Position numbers and translations under genes: made by a program
In this document: positions 33,389-42,098 of the stretch, one piece after another
How the letters are laid out: every line of letters begins with the position of its first letter
Numbering within the stretch: the first letter of the stretch is position 1
The notes under the pieces: model-generated
The model's input: only the letters and a program-made list of their open reading frames with translations
What the model was told of the DNA's origin: nothing
Databases searched by the model: none
DNA from: Pseudomonas sp. B21-056
GTDB lineage: Bacteria > Pseudomonadota > Gammaproteobacteria > Pseudomonadales > Pseudomonadaceae
NCBI RefSeq assembly: GCF_026016325.1
Contig: NZ_CP087203.1
Coordinates: 2,480,001 to 2,544,000, forward strand
Direction: 5' to 3'
DNA length: 64,000 bases

Positions 33389-35764
33389 GTGAGTAACGTT
33401 TTCGATCCCCGCGAAGCCGGGCATTACATCGCTCCCCAGGGCCTGTACGAGCGCAACAAGCAACGGCCGTTCCTGGGCAGTATTCAGTGCGACCGTGACA
33501 CGCTGGTCGCCGGTCAATGGGATGAAATCACTCTGATCTACGAGGTCGGTGGCAGTGGTCTGGCCGACGGTGCCTGGCTCAAGCTGGCCTTCAAGTTCTA
33601 CTCCGATTGGGCCCTGTTCCAGACCTCGAACCCGGCCGGCCCCAACTATGTCAGCGCAGAGTACCAGGCCGGCGAGCTCGTTCCGGGCCAGAGCCAGGCC
33701 ACCGTGCAGCACCTCAAGGTGCGCTTCGACCAGAAGGGCCATGAACGGCCGTTCCAGAAGGCAATCATCATCGATATCGTCGACGGTTATCTGAATCCGG
33801 GCGACAAGGTCATCATTCGCCTGGGTGATCGGCGTCAGGGCGGGGCGGGCACGCGGGTGCAGAGTTTCGTTGAAAAAGACTTCCGCTTCCGTCTGTTCAT
33901 CGACCCGTTGGGCAGCTCGAAATTTGCCGAGGTGCCGGGTGATCCGTTGCTCGACATCGTACCGGGCCCCGCCTACGGTTTGCAGTTGATCGCGCCGCGA
34001 CTGGTCAGTGCGTCAGAGGCGTTCGACGTGCTGCTCAGGGCCGATGATGCCTGGGGCAACACCTGCCGCCAGTTGCCGCTCAACGGCACCCTGACGTTGG
34101 TTGATCCTGAGGGTGTGGAGCACCAACAACCGTTCACGTTGGCCGCTGAAGGCTGGGCCATTGCCCGGATTGCGGCCGTTGACCTCGACACGCCGGGCGA
34201 GTGGCGCATGAGGGCCGAGGTGAAGGCGCGGTCCGTACGTGGGGCCCAGGCTTTTGTCACGGTCGACCCAGCGGGAACAGCATTGCGTCCTCTCTACGCA
34301 GACCTGCATGTACATTCCGATGACACCGTGGGCACCAACGACACCTTGTACAACCTCAGCTACGGCCGCGACGTCGCCGGGCTCGATGTACTGGGCTACA
34401 CCGCCAACGACTTCAATATCACCGAGCAACGCTGGGACCAGGCGGTCAGGCTGATCCATGAACTCAATGAACCGGGCCGGTTCGTCTGCTACCCCGGGAC
34501 CGAGTGGTGCGGTAACTCCTGTGCGGGCGGGGATCGCAATGTGGTGTTCCTGCATGACCGCAAGCCCGAGTTTCCCTTCGATAATCAAGGCCGCCTGGTG
34601 CGCTCCTTCGAATGGAACGAGTTCACCGCCGGTACCATCAAGCCGGGCGCCTGGCCGGTGGATGAGTTGTATGCCGCTTATGCCAAGGATCCCGAAGGCC
34701 ATCTAATGATGCCCCACGTGGGAGGACGCCGTTGCAATCTTGACTGGCACCACCCGCAGCTTGAGCGACTGATCGAAGTCGGTTCGGCCTGGGGGCAGTT
34801 CCATTGGGTCTACGCCGAGGCGCTGGCCCGTGGTTATCGGGTGGGAGCCGCGGCCAATAGCGACGAACACCAGGGGCGTTGCGGCGGTGGTGTCCCGGCC
34901 ACGGCGGTGTTTGGCTCCCGTGGCGGGTTGACCGGTGTGTTGGCCGACGGCTTTGACCGGGCCAGTGTCGGCAAGGCGCTTCGTGCCCGACGCACCTTTG
35001 CCACGACCGGCGAGCGCTCGTTCGCCAGTCTGCGCCAGGGCGAACATTTCATGGGCGAGGTCTTCACCGCCGATTCGACCGCCACGCTGGACTATCGACT
35101 GCTGGGAGAGGCCGGCTGGGAACAGGTAGACCTGTTCGACGGCGATCAACTGATCTGGTCGCGCAACCTGCATCAGGAGCTGGGTTTTTCCGCGCAACGC
35201 ATCCGTCTTCGCCTGGGCGGTGCACGGATCAAGGACCGTTATCGCGGGGCCTACTGGACCGGCGAGATTCGCATCACCGGCGCAGTCATCAATGGCTTCC
35301 AAGCGTTGGGCCTCGATCACCCCGAGCAAACAGTCTGGCGCCAGGATGCTACGGTCCTGGCCTTTCGTACCGATACCAATGGCGATACCGACAGCATCGA
35401 AATCGAGCTGTCGCAACTGGCCGGCGCCACGTTGCAGATCCACAGTCGTATCGACAACTACATCAAGGTTGGCGATCCATCGGAACCGCAGCCTTACGTG
35501 CATGCGCCCACGGTGCGGATGGAAGTGCCCGGTGAGCAATTGCTGGCGCTATCGGAAGTGGTTGAAGAGTTGCCGGGTGCGGAGCTGAAGGTGTCCCTGG
35601 AGAGGGTCACGGCTGCGTCGCTGCCTCGCGAGTTGCAAGGGACAATCGACCTTGCCCGGTTGAACCTGGAGCGGGTTCGTGAACACCCCCTGTTCATTTG
35701 CGCCCGGCAGCGGGATCAGTCACGGGTCTGGACATCGGCGTTGTTTTTCACCTTGCCTGCCTGA
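33389..35764 (+). CDS. DUF3604 protein with PHP-like metal site
   Basis: A 791-residue protein of the uncharacterised DUF3604 family. The middle contains a PHP/amidohydrolase-like phosphoesterase core: 'LYADLHVHSDDTVGTND' with HxH at about 306-308, 'FVCYPGTEWCG', 'MMPHVGGR' at about 439, and 'AANSDEHQGRCGGG' at about 489. These give His/Asp/Glu metal ligands. The flanking N-terminal (1-295) and C-terminal (560-791) regions look beta-rich. No signal peptide is seen, so it is probably cytoplasmic. GTG 33389 is chosen with AGG just upstream. It is co-directional with the sulfonate-type importer; hydrolysis of the imported ester is an inference. Confidence 0.8.
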   Translation: MSNVFDPREAGHYIAPQGLYERNKQRPFLGSIQCDRDTLVAGQWDEITLIYEVGGSGLADGAWLKLAFKFYSDWALFQTSNPAGPNYVSAEYQAGELVPGQSQATVQHLKVRFDQKGHERPFQKAIIIDIVDGYLNPGDKVIIRLGDRRQGGAGTRVQSFVEKDFRFRLFIDPLGSSKFAEVPGDPLLDIVPGPAYGLQLIAPRLVSASEAFDVLLRADDAWGNTCRQLPLNGTLTLVDPEGVEHQQPFTLAAEGWAIARIAAVDLDTPGEWRMRAEVKARSVRGAQAFVTVDPAGTALRPLYADLHVHSDDTVGTNDTLYNLSYGRDVAGLDVLGYTANDFNITEQRWDQAVRLIHELNEPGRFVCYPGTEWCGNSCAGGDRNVVFLHDRKPEFPFDNQGRLVRSFEWNEFTAGTIKPGAWPVDELYAAYAKDPEGHLMMPHVGGRRCNLDWHHPQLERLIEVGSAWGQFHWVYAEALARGYRVGAAANSDEHQGRCGGGVPATAVFGSRGGLTGVLADGFDRASVGKALRARRTFATTGERSFASLRQGEHFMGEVFTADSTATLDYRLLGEAGWEQVDLFDGDQLIWSRNLHQELGFSAQRIRLRLGGARIKDRYRGAYWTGEIRITGAVINGFQALGLDHPEQTVWRQDATVLAFRTDTNGDTDSIEIELSQLAGATLQIHSRIDNYIKVGDPSEPQPYVHAPTVRMEVPGEQLLALSEVVEELPGAELKVSLERVTAASLPRELQGTIDLARLNLERVREHPLFICARQRDQSRVWTSALFFTLPA

Positions 35765-36086
35765 CGTTGCTCCAAGAGCGGGTCGCTCGACCGTTCGTTT
35801 TCGGACTTGCATCATTCGAGGCCCTGTCTAGAACGATTATTTCTTACGGTTATTTCCATAGGCTCTGATTGCATATCCATAACCACTTAATCGAATTGAT
35901 CACTGACAGGGTTTCTGCAATGAAAGCGAAATGTGTGTAATGACGGATGATCTGGCGTTCTTGACTTCGCCAGGGCTGCTCGAGCATTCATTCCCGCTGT
36001 TGGATCGCCATCTTGTTGGCCTCGGCTCAAGGCTTAGAATCCGCGCCATCAGTCTTGTCCACTCTCGATCCTTGAAGGAACACACC
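35765..36086. other. Intergenic region before the methionine-rich gene
   Basis: About 320 bases with AT-rich stretches around 35830-35900 that could hold a promoter for the methionine-rich gene. I cannot define boxes with confidence, and no copper-box palindrome or terminator for the upstream operon is evident. Confidence 0.35.
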
Positions 36087-36587
36087 ATGATGAACGCCAT
36101 GCAGATGCAAATGCCGATGAACGCCAACATGCCGATGATGGGGATGCCGATGATGATGGCTACCATGACCTGCGACATGATGGATGACGGCATGATGTGC
36201 AAAATGATGCCGGCAGCCGGCATGGACATGGCGATGTTCAAGAACAGTGCCGAGATGATGCAGATGATGATGAACTGCGGCATGCCGATGATGATGCACT
36301 GCGGCAACATGAGCATGATGTGCATGTCCCAGGCGAGCATGGCCATGCCGATGGCGAACATGATGATGCCTATGCCGATGATGGGCATGCCGATGCCATC
36401 GATGAAATGCGTGATGGAATGCACCGTGATGGCTGATTGCATGATGTGCAAAGTCATGCCGATGGCCGGCATGAACATGGACCTGATGAAAAACTGCTGC
36501 AACCTGATGATGAAGATGATGAACGACTGCGGCATGCCGATGATGATGAGCTGCAATGGCATGCCAATGATGTGCTGCACCTGCTGA
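36087..36587 (+). CDS. Extremely methionine-rich, cysteine-rich small protein
   Basis: A 166-residue protein in which I count 68 Met (about 41%) and 16 Cys. AAGGA lies seven bases before the tandem ATG start, and the frame continues upstream without it, so the start is well supported. It consists of two imperfect repeats of about 50 residues: 'CDMMDDGMMCKMM' to 'NCGMPMMMHCG' and 'CTVMADCMMCKVM' to 'DCGMPMMMSCN', joined by a Met-Pro rich linker. There is no signal peptide or TM segment. Met and Cys clusters of this kind bind soft metals such as Cu(I) or Ag(I), or scavenge oxidants; the function is not known to me. It is immediately followed by REP-like DNA and an IS110 element. Confidence 0.72.
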   Translation: MMNAMQMQMPMNANMPMMGMPMMMATMTCDMMDDGMMCKMMPAAGMDMAMFKNSAEMMQMMMNCGMPMMMHCGNMSMMCMSQASMAMPMANMMMPMPMMGMPMPSMKCVMECTVMADCMMCKVMPMAGMNMDLMKNCCNLMMKMMNDCGMPMMMSCNGMPMMCCTC

Positions 36588-36600
36588 GTGTTACCAGGAC

Positions 36601-36859
36601 CCCTGTGGCGAGGGAGTGGCCGCCGCGTCTTCGACGCTGCGCTGTCGCGCAGCAAACAAGCGCCCGACCTAAGATTGAGGTGCGCGCGGGGATGGAGACC
36701 GTAGCCATCACTGGTGTGTCAGCACCCGAGAGGGAGAGTGGTCCGCACGGTATCGGCGTGGAGTCGTTGTAGGCACAGCAAGCTGTGACCACGTATGAGA
36801 GAGTGAATCCGTTCGCCACCGTGCTCCCCGCGCGCCTTTCAATCCTGCGAGGAATTGTC
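36601..36859 (+). ncRNA. 5' non-coding part of the IS110 element, candidate bridge RNA
   Basis: About 260 bases between a REP-like motif (CCCTGTGGCGAGGGAG, 36601-36616) and the transposase ATG. IS110-group elements encode a structured bridge RNA in the non-coding end flanking the recombinase. GC-rich self-complementary stretches are present (for example GCGCTGTCGCGC around 36645). The 3' side has only about 70 bases before a convergent gene, so this side is the likelier location. I did not derive a fold or guide loops. Confidence 0.3.
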
Positions 36860-38191
36860 ATGGCGCGCAAGAACCAACAGAAACGCTTTGAAGTGATTCA
36901 CCCTCATTGTGCGGGTATCGATATTGGCAGTCGTGAGCACTGGGTCGCTGTTCATCCTGATCAAAGCGATCCGCCGGTTCGCTGCTTTTCGACCTTTACC
37001 GAAGATTTGGTGAAACTGGCCGAATGGCTGGAATCACTGAAAATCAAGGTCGTGGCGATGGAGGCAACCGGTGTTTACTGGATACCCCTATTCGAACTTC
37101 TCGATTCGAGAGGCTTTGAGGTGTATCTGGTCAACTCTCGTGCGACCCGCCAGATCACCGGTCGTAAATCTGACGTTCTGGATTGTCAGTGGATTTGGCA
37201 ACTCATGACTCATGGTTTGCTCAGAGGCGCTTTTCGGCCTGCTGATGATATTTGCTCGATGCGATCCTTGGTTCGTCAGCGTGCCATGAAGGTCCGCGAT
37301 CAGGCCAAAACCAATCGTATGCAAAAAGCCCTGACCCAGATGAACATCCAGTTGGCCAATGTCATCAGCAATATCGCCGGCCTGACCGGTATGAAAATCA
37401 TCAAGGCCATTATCGGCGGCGAGCGCGATCCTCAAGTACTGGCCAACTTTCGAGACGGTCGTATCAAGGCAGATCACCAGACCATTGCCCGTAGTTTGCA
37501 TGGGAACTGGCGAGTCGAGCATCTGCATGCCCTGGCTCAGGAAGTGGCCGCCCATGACTTTCTGGAAGGGCAAATTACCGAATGCGACCAGGCCATCGTC
37601 GAGGCTCTAGATCGACTCCCTGTGTTGAACGATGTGCCCACGCAGCCCACCAAGCCATTACGCAGCCCGCATCGCTCCGCAGATGAACAGGCCAGCCTGC
37701 ATCGTGCGCTTGTGAAAATCATGGGGGTTGATCTGACGGCTATTCCTACCATTGGAATTGAAAGTGCTTTGGTTCTGGCAAGCGAAATCGGGCCTGACTT
37801 GTCGCGCTTTCCCACTCAGCAGCAATTCAGTTCATGGATGGGGCTGGCGCCCCCCACCCGAATATCAGGGGGAAAGCCATTACCCGGTCAGGTTGCGAAA
37901 GTGTTTAACCGAGCGGCACAGGCTCTGAAGCAGGCCGCTTCCAGTGCTCGTAACGACAAGAGTTTCATCGGTGCCAGTCATCGCGCCCGACTGGCCCGTA
38001 TGGATACCTCATGCGCGATCAAAGCGACCGCACATCAACTGGCCCGATTGATCTACGCCATGCTGACCAAAGGACAGCCGTATGTGGAGCAAGGCATGGA
38101 AGAATTTGAAGCCAAAAGTCGTGATCGCCAGCTCAGAGCCTTGCAACGCAAAGCGACCAAGCTGGGCATGAGGTTGGTTGATGTTGCTTAA
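36860..38191 (+). mobile_element. IS110-family transposase (insertion sequence)
   Basis: A 443-residue DEDD recombinase. The RuvC-like N-terminal domain has 'HCAGIDIGSREHWVAV' (first Asp), 'VVAMEATGVYWIPLFELL' (Glu) and 'GRKSDVLDCQW' (Asp pair). The C-terminal transposase_20 domain has 'LTAIPTIGIESALVLASEIG' and 'FSSWMGLAPPTRISGGK', including the catalytic-serine region characteristic of the family. ATG 36860 follows GAGGA by six bases. IS110 elements make no terminal inverted repeats or target duplications, so ends are not marked; REP-like sequences on each side (36601-36616 and 38228-38251) suggest insertion at a REP. It appears intact. Confidence 0.92.
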
Positions 38192-38227
38192 AAGGCAATT
38201 AAAACAATGGGTTATATTTTGTTTGAT

Positions 38228-38251
38228 GAGAGCAAGCTCTCTCGCCGCAGG
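38228..38251. repeat. REP-like palindromic element
   Basis: GAGAGCAAGCTCTCTCGCCG is the inverted form of the Pseudomonas REP core (CGGCGAGAGAGCTTGCTCTC). A related CCTGTGGCGAGGGAG core lies in the opposite orientation at 36602-36616 on the other side of the IS110 gene. Confidence 0.6.
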
Positions 38252-38264
38252 TTTACCTGCTTTT
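38247..38264 (+). terminator. Short terminator after the IS110 gene
   Basis: Stem GCAGGT/ACCTGC with a two-base loop followed by four T, overlapping the end of the REP-like element and touching the stop of the convergent XRE gene. Confidence 0.4.
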
Positions 38265-38911
38265 CAGTCCAGGCGTTCCGGATAGGTCACTACCAGGTAC
38301 GCCACCGCTTCGCTGTCGGCCGGGTTGCGGTAACGGTGCGCCTGGTCGGCATAAAACAGAATCGAGTCACCCGTGGAGAGCAGGTAGCGTTCGTCGCTGA
38401 CGCTGATTTCCAGCACGCCTTGGGAGACCACCAGGTTTTCCTGGACACCGGGGGCGTGTCCATCGGATTGTTCCTCTCCCAGCGGGCTCAAGCGCAACTC
38501 GTAGAATTCCGACTGACGTGCGACATCGAAAGGGAACAGAGTGCGGCTGACAAAGGCGCCATTGGCGCTGACCAGGCGTTTGCTCTGGCTGGCCGCCAGC
38601 ACCGCCACGCCCTCGAAAGCCCGGTGCTCAAGGAAGGCAGCCACGGAAACTTTCAAACCCTTGGCGATTTTGCACAGCACCTTGATCGAGGGCACGCTCC
38701 GCCCGGATTCGATCTGCGCGAGCATGGCCCGGCTGACACCGCACTGGCGGGCGAGGGCATCGAGAGATAGGTGTCGCTTGCCCCGCAGGCGTTGCAGATT
38801 CTGCGCAACCCGTTCGCAGATAGGGTCTTCATCCAGGGCTTCCAGGTGATTCAGTTTCACTTCAGGTTCGTCGGAACTCGCCAGGAAACGCGAAGGTTCC
38901 AGGGCGCTCAC
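38264..38911 (-). CDS. XRE-cupin transcriptional regulator
   Basis: A 215-residue regulator: XRE helix-turn-helix ('ICERVAQNLQRLRGKRHLSLDALARQCGVSRAMLAQIESGRSVPS', about 30-80) followed by a cupin effector domain ('EFYELRLSPLGEEQSDGHAPGVQENLVVSQGVLEISV', 'GDSILFYADQAHRYRNP'). GTG 38911 is preferred because it overlaps the stop of the small upstream gene (GTGA), implying translational coupling; the frame is open to 38950. Such proteins often control amino acid or sulfur metabolism. It lies beside a sulfonate-type importer and may regulate it. Confidence 0.85.
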   Translation of the reverse strand: MSALEPSRFLASSDEPEVKLNHLEALDEDPICERVAQNLQRLRGKRHLSLDALARQCGVSRAMLAQIESGRSVPSIKVLCKIAKGLKVSVAAFLEHRAFEGVAVLAASQSKRLVSANGAFVSRTLFPFDVARQSEFYELRLSPLGEEQSDGHAPGVQENLVVSQGVLEISVSDERYLLSTGDSILFYADQAHRYRNPADSEAVAYLVVTYPERLD

Positions 38912-39069
38912 GCGTGGTACGTCCGGGTCGGCCGAGTGGCTTGAACCCACTGGAACGTCTGGTAACCGGCATTACGCGCGTACATTTCCCACATGGCGCG
39001 GGCCTGTTGTTGGGCCTGCTTGCGTTTGCGGAACTGGACGAAGTCGATAACGTTGTCAGTCGGTTTCAT
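38908..39069 (-). CDS. Small basic conserved-looking protein (53 aa)
   Basis: A 53-residue frame from ATG 39069, 'MKPTDNVIDFVQFRKRKQAQ' onward, basic and glutamine-rich with a 'MWEMYARNAGYQTFQ' segment. Its stop overlaps the start of the XRE-cupin gene, and codon use is Pseudomonas-like. I believe small proteins of this kind accompany XRE-cupin genes in pseudomonads, but cannot name a function. Confidence 0.6.
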   Translation of the reverse strand: MKPTDNVIDFVQFRKRKQAQQQARAMWEMYARNAGYQTFQWVQATRPTRTYHA

Positions 39070-39189
39070 AAGGCACTTCACTGTCGTGAACGTTGGCGGG
39101 ATGAGTTGAGATTACGTGGTTATTGTTATAACCATAAATACTGATTTTTTATTTGTTAATTCTTTTTGGTTCTTTTTCGAGGCGCCTGA

Positions 39190-39903
39190 TCAAATGACAT
39201 GGGCGCAGCGCAATTCGCCGAGGGCCAATGCCTTGAGCCGAGCCAACGACGGGTCTCGCCGGTCCCGCGGGTGCTCCAGTTGCACCGTCAGCTCTTGGCG
39301 AATGCTGCTGGGGCGGGTATCCATCATCAGTACCCGGTCGCTCAGGTACAGCGCCTCGTCCACATCGTGCGTCACCAGCAGCAGAGCGATGCCGTGTCGC
39401 TCGGCCAGTTGCAATAGCAGGTCCTGCAATTTCATCCGGGTGAAGGCGTCCACCGCGCTGAAGGGTTCGTCCAGCAACAGCACCCGTGGTCGTGAATACA
39501 GGCCGCGGGCAATCGCCACACGTTGTGCCATACCGCCGGACAATGCCTTGGGCAAGGCGTCGGCGAAGCCTGTGAGGCCGACTTCGTCGATCAGATGCGC
39601 AACCCAGGCTTCGTCGTAATCGTCGTCTTCGCTGAACCCGATGTTCTGCTGTACCGTCAGCCAGGGCATCAATCGCGCCTCCTGGAACACGAAGGCCAGT
39701 TGTTCGGTGTCGCAGAGCAGGTGTCCTTCGAAGTCTTTTTCCAGGCCGGCGACGATGCGCAGCAAGGTGCTTTTGCCGCAGCCGCTGGGACCCAGCAGGC
39801 TCACGGTTTCCCGGGGTTGTAGTTGAAGGTGGATGTTACTGAGCACGGTGGTGGTGGCGAAGGTCTTGCGCTCGACATGGATATCCAGCAGGGCTTGGGT
39901 CAT
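39190..39903 (-). CDS. ABC transporter ATPase (SsuB-like)
   Basis: A 237-residue ATPase of the aliphatic sulfonate/taurine importer group. Walker A 'GPSGCGKST', Q-loop 'FVFQEARLMPWLTV', signature 'LSGGMAQRVAIARGL', Walker B 'VLLLDEPFSAVDA', switch 'LLVTHDVDEAL'. Its start is three bases after the permease stop. It is a second, separate importer from the one at 30.7-33.3 kb. No FMN-dependent desulfonating monooxygenase gene is nearby, so the ligand may be processed elsewhere or may not be a sulfonate. Confidence 0.9.
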   Translation of the reverse strand: MTQALLDIHVERKTFATTTVLSNIHLQLQPRETVSLLGPSGCGKSTLLRIVAGLEKDFEGHLLCDTEQLAFVFQEARLMPWLTVQQNIGFSEDDDYDEAWVAHLIDEVGLTGFADALPKALSGGMAQRVAIARGLYSRPRVLLLDEPFSAVDAFTRMKLQDLLLQLAERHGIALLLVTHDVDEALYLSDRVLMMDTRPSSIRQELTVQLEHPRDRRDPSLARLKALALGELRCAHVI

Positions 39904-39906
39904 GGC

Positions 39907-40749
39907 TCATTCCTCGGTGCCGGTAAAGGTGTCGCGCCAGGCCAGGAAACGTTTTTCCAAGCCGGCAAGAATGCCGTCGCTGAGCTTGCCCAGCACGGCG
40001 AGCACGATGATCGCCGCCAGCACGATATCCGGGCGCGAGGTTTCGCGGCCGTCGCTCAACAGATAACCCAAGCCCTTGGTGGCGGCGATCAGTTCGGCGG
40101 CTACCAGGAACATCCAGGCCAGGCTCATGCCGCTGCGCAATCCGGTGAACAGGCCGGGCAGGGCGGCGGGCAGGAGAATCCGGCGTACCAGGCGGCGGCG
40201 ATTGAAACCGTACATATGGCCGACCTCCACCAGCTTGCGGTCGATGTTGCGAATTGCTGCCACGCCATTGAGGTAGACGGGGAAGAACGCGCCGATGGCG
40301 ATCAGCACCACCTTCGAGGTTTCGTCGATGCCCAGCCACAGCAGGAGCAACGGCACCCAGGCCAGGCTGGGGATCGAGCGCAGGCCGGCGAAGGTGGGTT
40401 CCAGGTAGGCTTCGGCTTCCCGGCTCAAGCCAACCCAGGCGGCGAAGATCAATGCCAGGCTGGCGCCGATGGTGAAGCCCAGCAATACCCGTAGCAGGCT
40501 GGCGCTGATGTGTTTCCACAGCGCACCCTCGGCCAGGTCGCCTAGCGTAAGGGCGATCTCGCTGGGGGCCGGCATCTGGTAAGAGGGCAGCCAACCGATG
40601 CGCACGATGATTTCCAGGATCAAGATGATCAACACCGGCAGCGCCAGCCCCTTGAGCCGCAAGCGCCAGTCGGGGTTGAACGGGGGCGCCTTGCTCGGTA
40701 GTGATAGGGCCAGGCGTGGGCTGGAAAGGTCTTTGCTATGACTGCTCAT
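39907..40749 (-). CDS. ABC transporter permease (SsuC-like)
   Basis: A 280-residue permease with about six TM helices and the EAA contact loop 'VEVGHMYGFNRRRLVRRILLPAALPGLFTG' (about 175-205). The 25-residue N-terminal extension before the first TM is polar. It lies between the binding-protein and ATPase genes of the same operon. Confidence 0.9.
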   Translation of the reverse strand: MSSHSKDLSSPRLALSLPSKAPPFNPDWRLRLKGLALPVLIILILEIIVRIGWLPSYQMPAPSEIALTLGDLAEGALWKHISASLLRVLLGFTIGASLALIFAAWVGLSREAEAYLEPTFAGLRSIPSLAWVPLLLLWLGIDETSKVVLIAIGAFFPVYLNGVAAIRNIDRKLVEVGHMYGFNRRRLVRRILLPAALPGLFTGLRSGMSLAWMFLVAAELIAATKGLGYLLSDGRETSRPDIVLAAIIVLAVLGKLSDGILAGLEKRFLAWRDTFTGTEE

Positions 40750-40805
40750 GGTGGTTCTCCGCCAATGCCGAATCCGCGCCAGGCGCGGATCGGTTATCGC
40801 CTGGG

Positions 40806-41798
40806 TTATTGACGGGCCACGGCCTGCTGGCGACCGGTGTCGAGCAGTTGTTCGATCACCTGGTCCACATTCACCCCGCGACGGACCAATTCCTCGGAGA
40901 CCAGGATCGGCGCGGCAGCCTTGGAGGCCAGCACATCCTTGGCGCTCAGTTGTGGGTTACCCAGGTCAGTGCGCGACAACTGCAATCTGGCCACTTCCAA
41001 TGGCAGCCCGGATTCGTCGGCCAGCAACCTGGCCAGCTCCTGCGGATGGCCTACCGCCCACTCACGCGCTTGTTCGTAGGCGGCAAGCACAGTCTTGATG
41101 GTCTGCGGGTGCTCCTGGGCATATTTCTCCGTGACGCTGACCACGCCGTAGCTGTTGAAAGCGGGGTTGCGATACAACAGGCGTGATCCGGCCTGGACTT
41201 CGCTGGCGGCCATGTGCGGGTCGAGGCCTGCCCAGGCGTCGACGTCACCTTTTTCCAGGGCGGTGCGACCATCCGGATGTTGCAGGTGCACCAGCTCCAC
41301 GTCGTCTTTGTTCAGTCCAGCCTGTTGCAGGGTGCGCAGGGTAAACAGATAGGGATCGGTGCCTTTGGTGGCGGCGATCTTCTTGCCCTTCAGGTCAGCG
41401 ACCGTCTGGTACGGCGAATCCTTGCGCACCACCAGGGCGGTCCATTCGGCGCGGCTGTAGACATACACCGACTTGATCGGGCTGCCGTTGGCTCGGCTCA
41501 ACACCGCCGCCAGGCTGGCGGAGGAGGCGAAATCGACGCCGCCGCTGTTGAGGTATTCCAGGGAACGGTTACTGCCCTGGCTCAGGACCCAATTCACCTT
41601 GGTCTGGGGCAGGGCCTTTTCCAGATAACCAAAGTGCTTGAGCACCAGACTGACCGGCGAGTAATAGGCGTAATCCAGATGCACCTCGGCCGGCGGGCTC
41701 TCTGCGGCCTGGGTCATGGACGGCAAGCTCAGTACCAGGATGCAGGCACTGATCAGGAATCTGGCACGGGCCAGGGAGAAGCGGAAGGCGGGTTTCAT
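40806..41798 (-). CDS. ABC periplasmic binding protein (SsuA-like)
   Basis: A 330-residue binding protein with a signal peptide (about residues 1-31, 'FLISACILVLSLPSMTQA') and a sulfonate/taurine-type fold: 'HLDYAYYSPVSLVLKHFGYLEKAL', 'SGGVDFASSASLAAVLSRANG', 'GDVDAWAGLDPHMAASEV'. The frame is open to 42047, but ATG 41798 has GGAG eight bases upstream and starts the signal peptide. First gene of the binding protein-permease-ATPase operon, divergent from a second binding protein at 42099. Confidence 0.9.
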   Translation of the reverse strand: MKPAFRFSLARARFLISACILVLSLPSMTQAAESPPAEVHLDYAYYSPVSLVLKHFGYLEKALPQTKVNWVLSQGSNRSLEYLNSGGVDFASSASLAAVLSRANGSPIKSVYVYSRAEWTALVVRKDSPYQTVADLKGKKIAATKGTDPYLFTLRTLQQAGLNKDDVELVHLQHPDGRTALEKGDVDAWAGLDPHMAASEVQAGSRLLYRNPAFNSYGVVSVTEKYAQEHPQTIKTVLAAYEQAREWAVGHPQELARLLADESGLPLEVARLQLSRTDLGNPQLSAKDVLASKAAAPILVSEELVRRGVNVDQVIEQLLDTGRQQAVARQ

Positions 41799-42098
41799 GG
41801 AACAGCTCCAGACAAGGCGGCGAGAGGGCGACGTTTCTATTTCCAGAAGATCGGGAGGCAGGAGCAAATCCCGCTTGAATGGAAGATTGCAGGCTCTGTG
41901 CCATAGCTGGGAAAGGGCGATTTTCCGGGCACTCCACGGGGTGAGGAGCTTCGGAAATGTTGCAGGGCCAACAGTCTGTTGCTGCACTGTTGCGCCATGA
42001 ATAGTGGATACAGGTAACGATGAGCTTATGCGCAAATAGAATTTCAAATCGCATTTATGAGAGCGCTATGTTCTATCAAATTCAATCAGGATCCTCTC

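Noticed and set aside
36087..36587. Methionine-rich region as a simple ATG microsatellite
   Set aside because: The repeat units conserve cysteine positions and vary at many codons, with a good ribosome site, so a real gene is the better reading.
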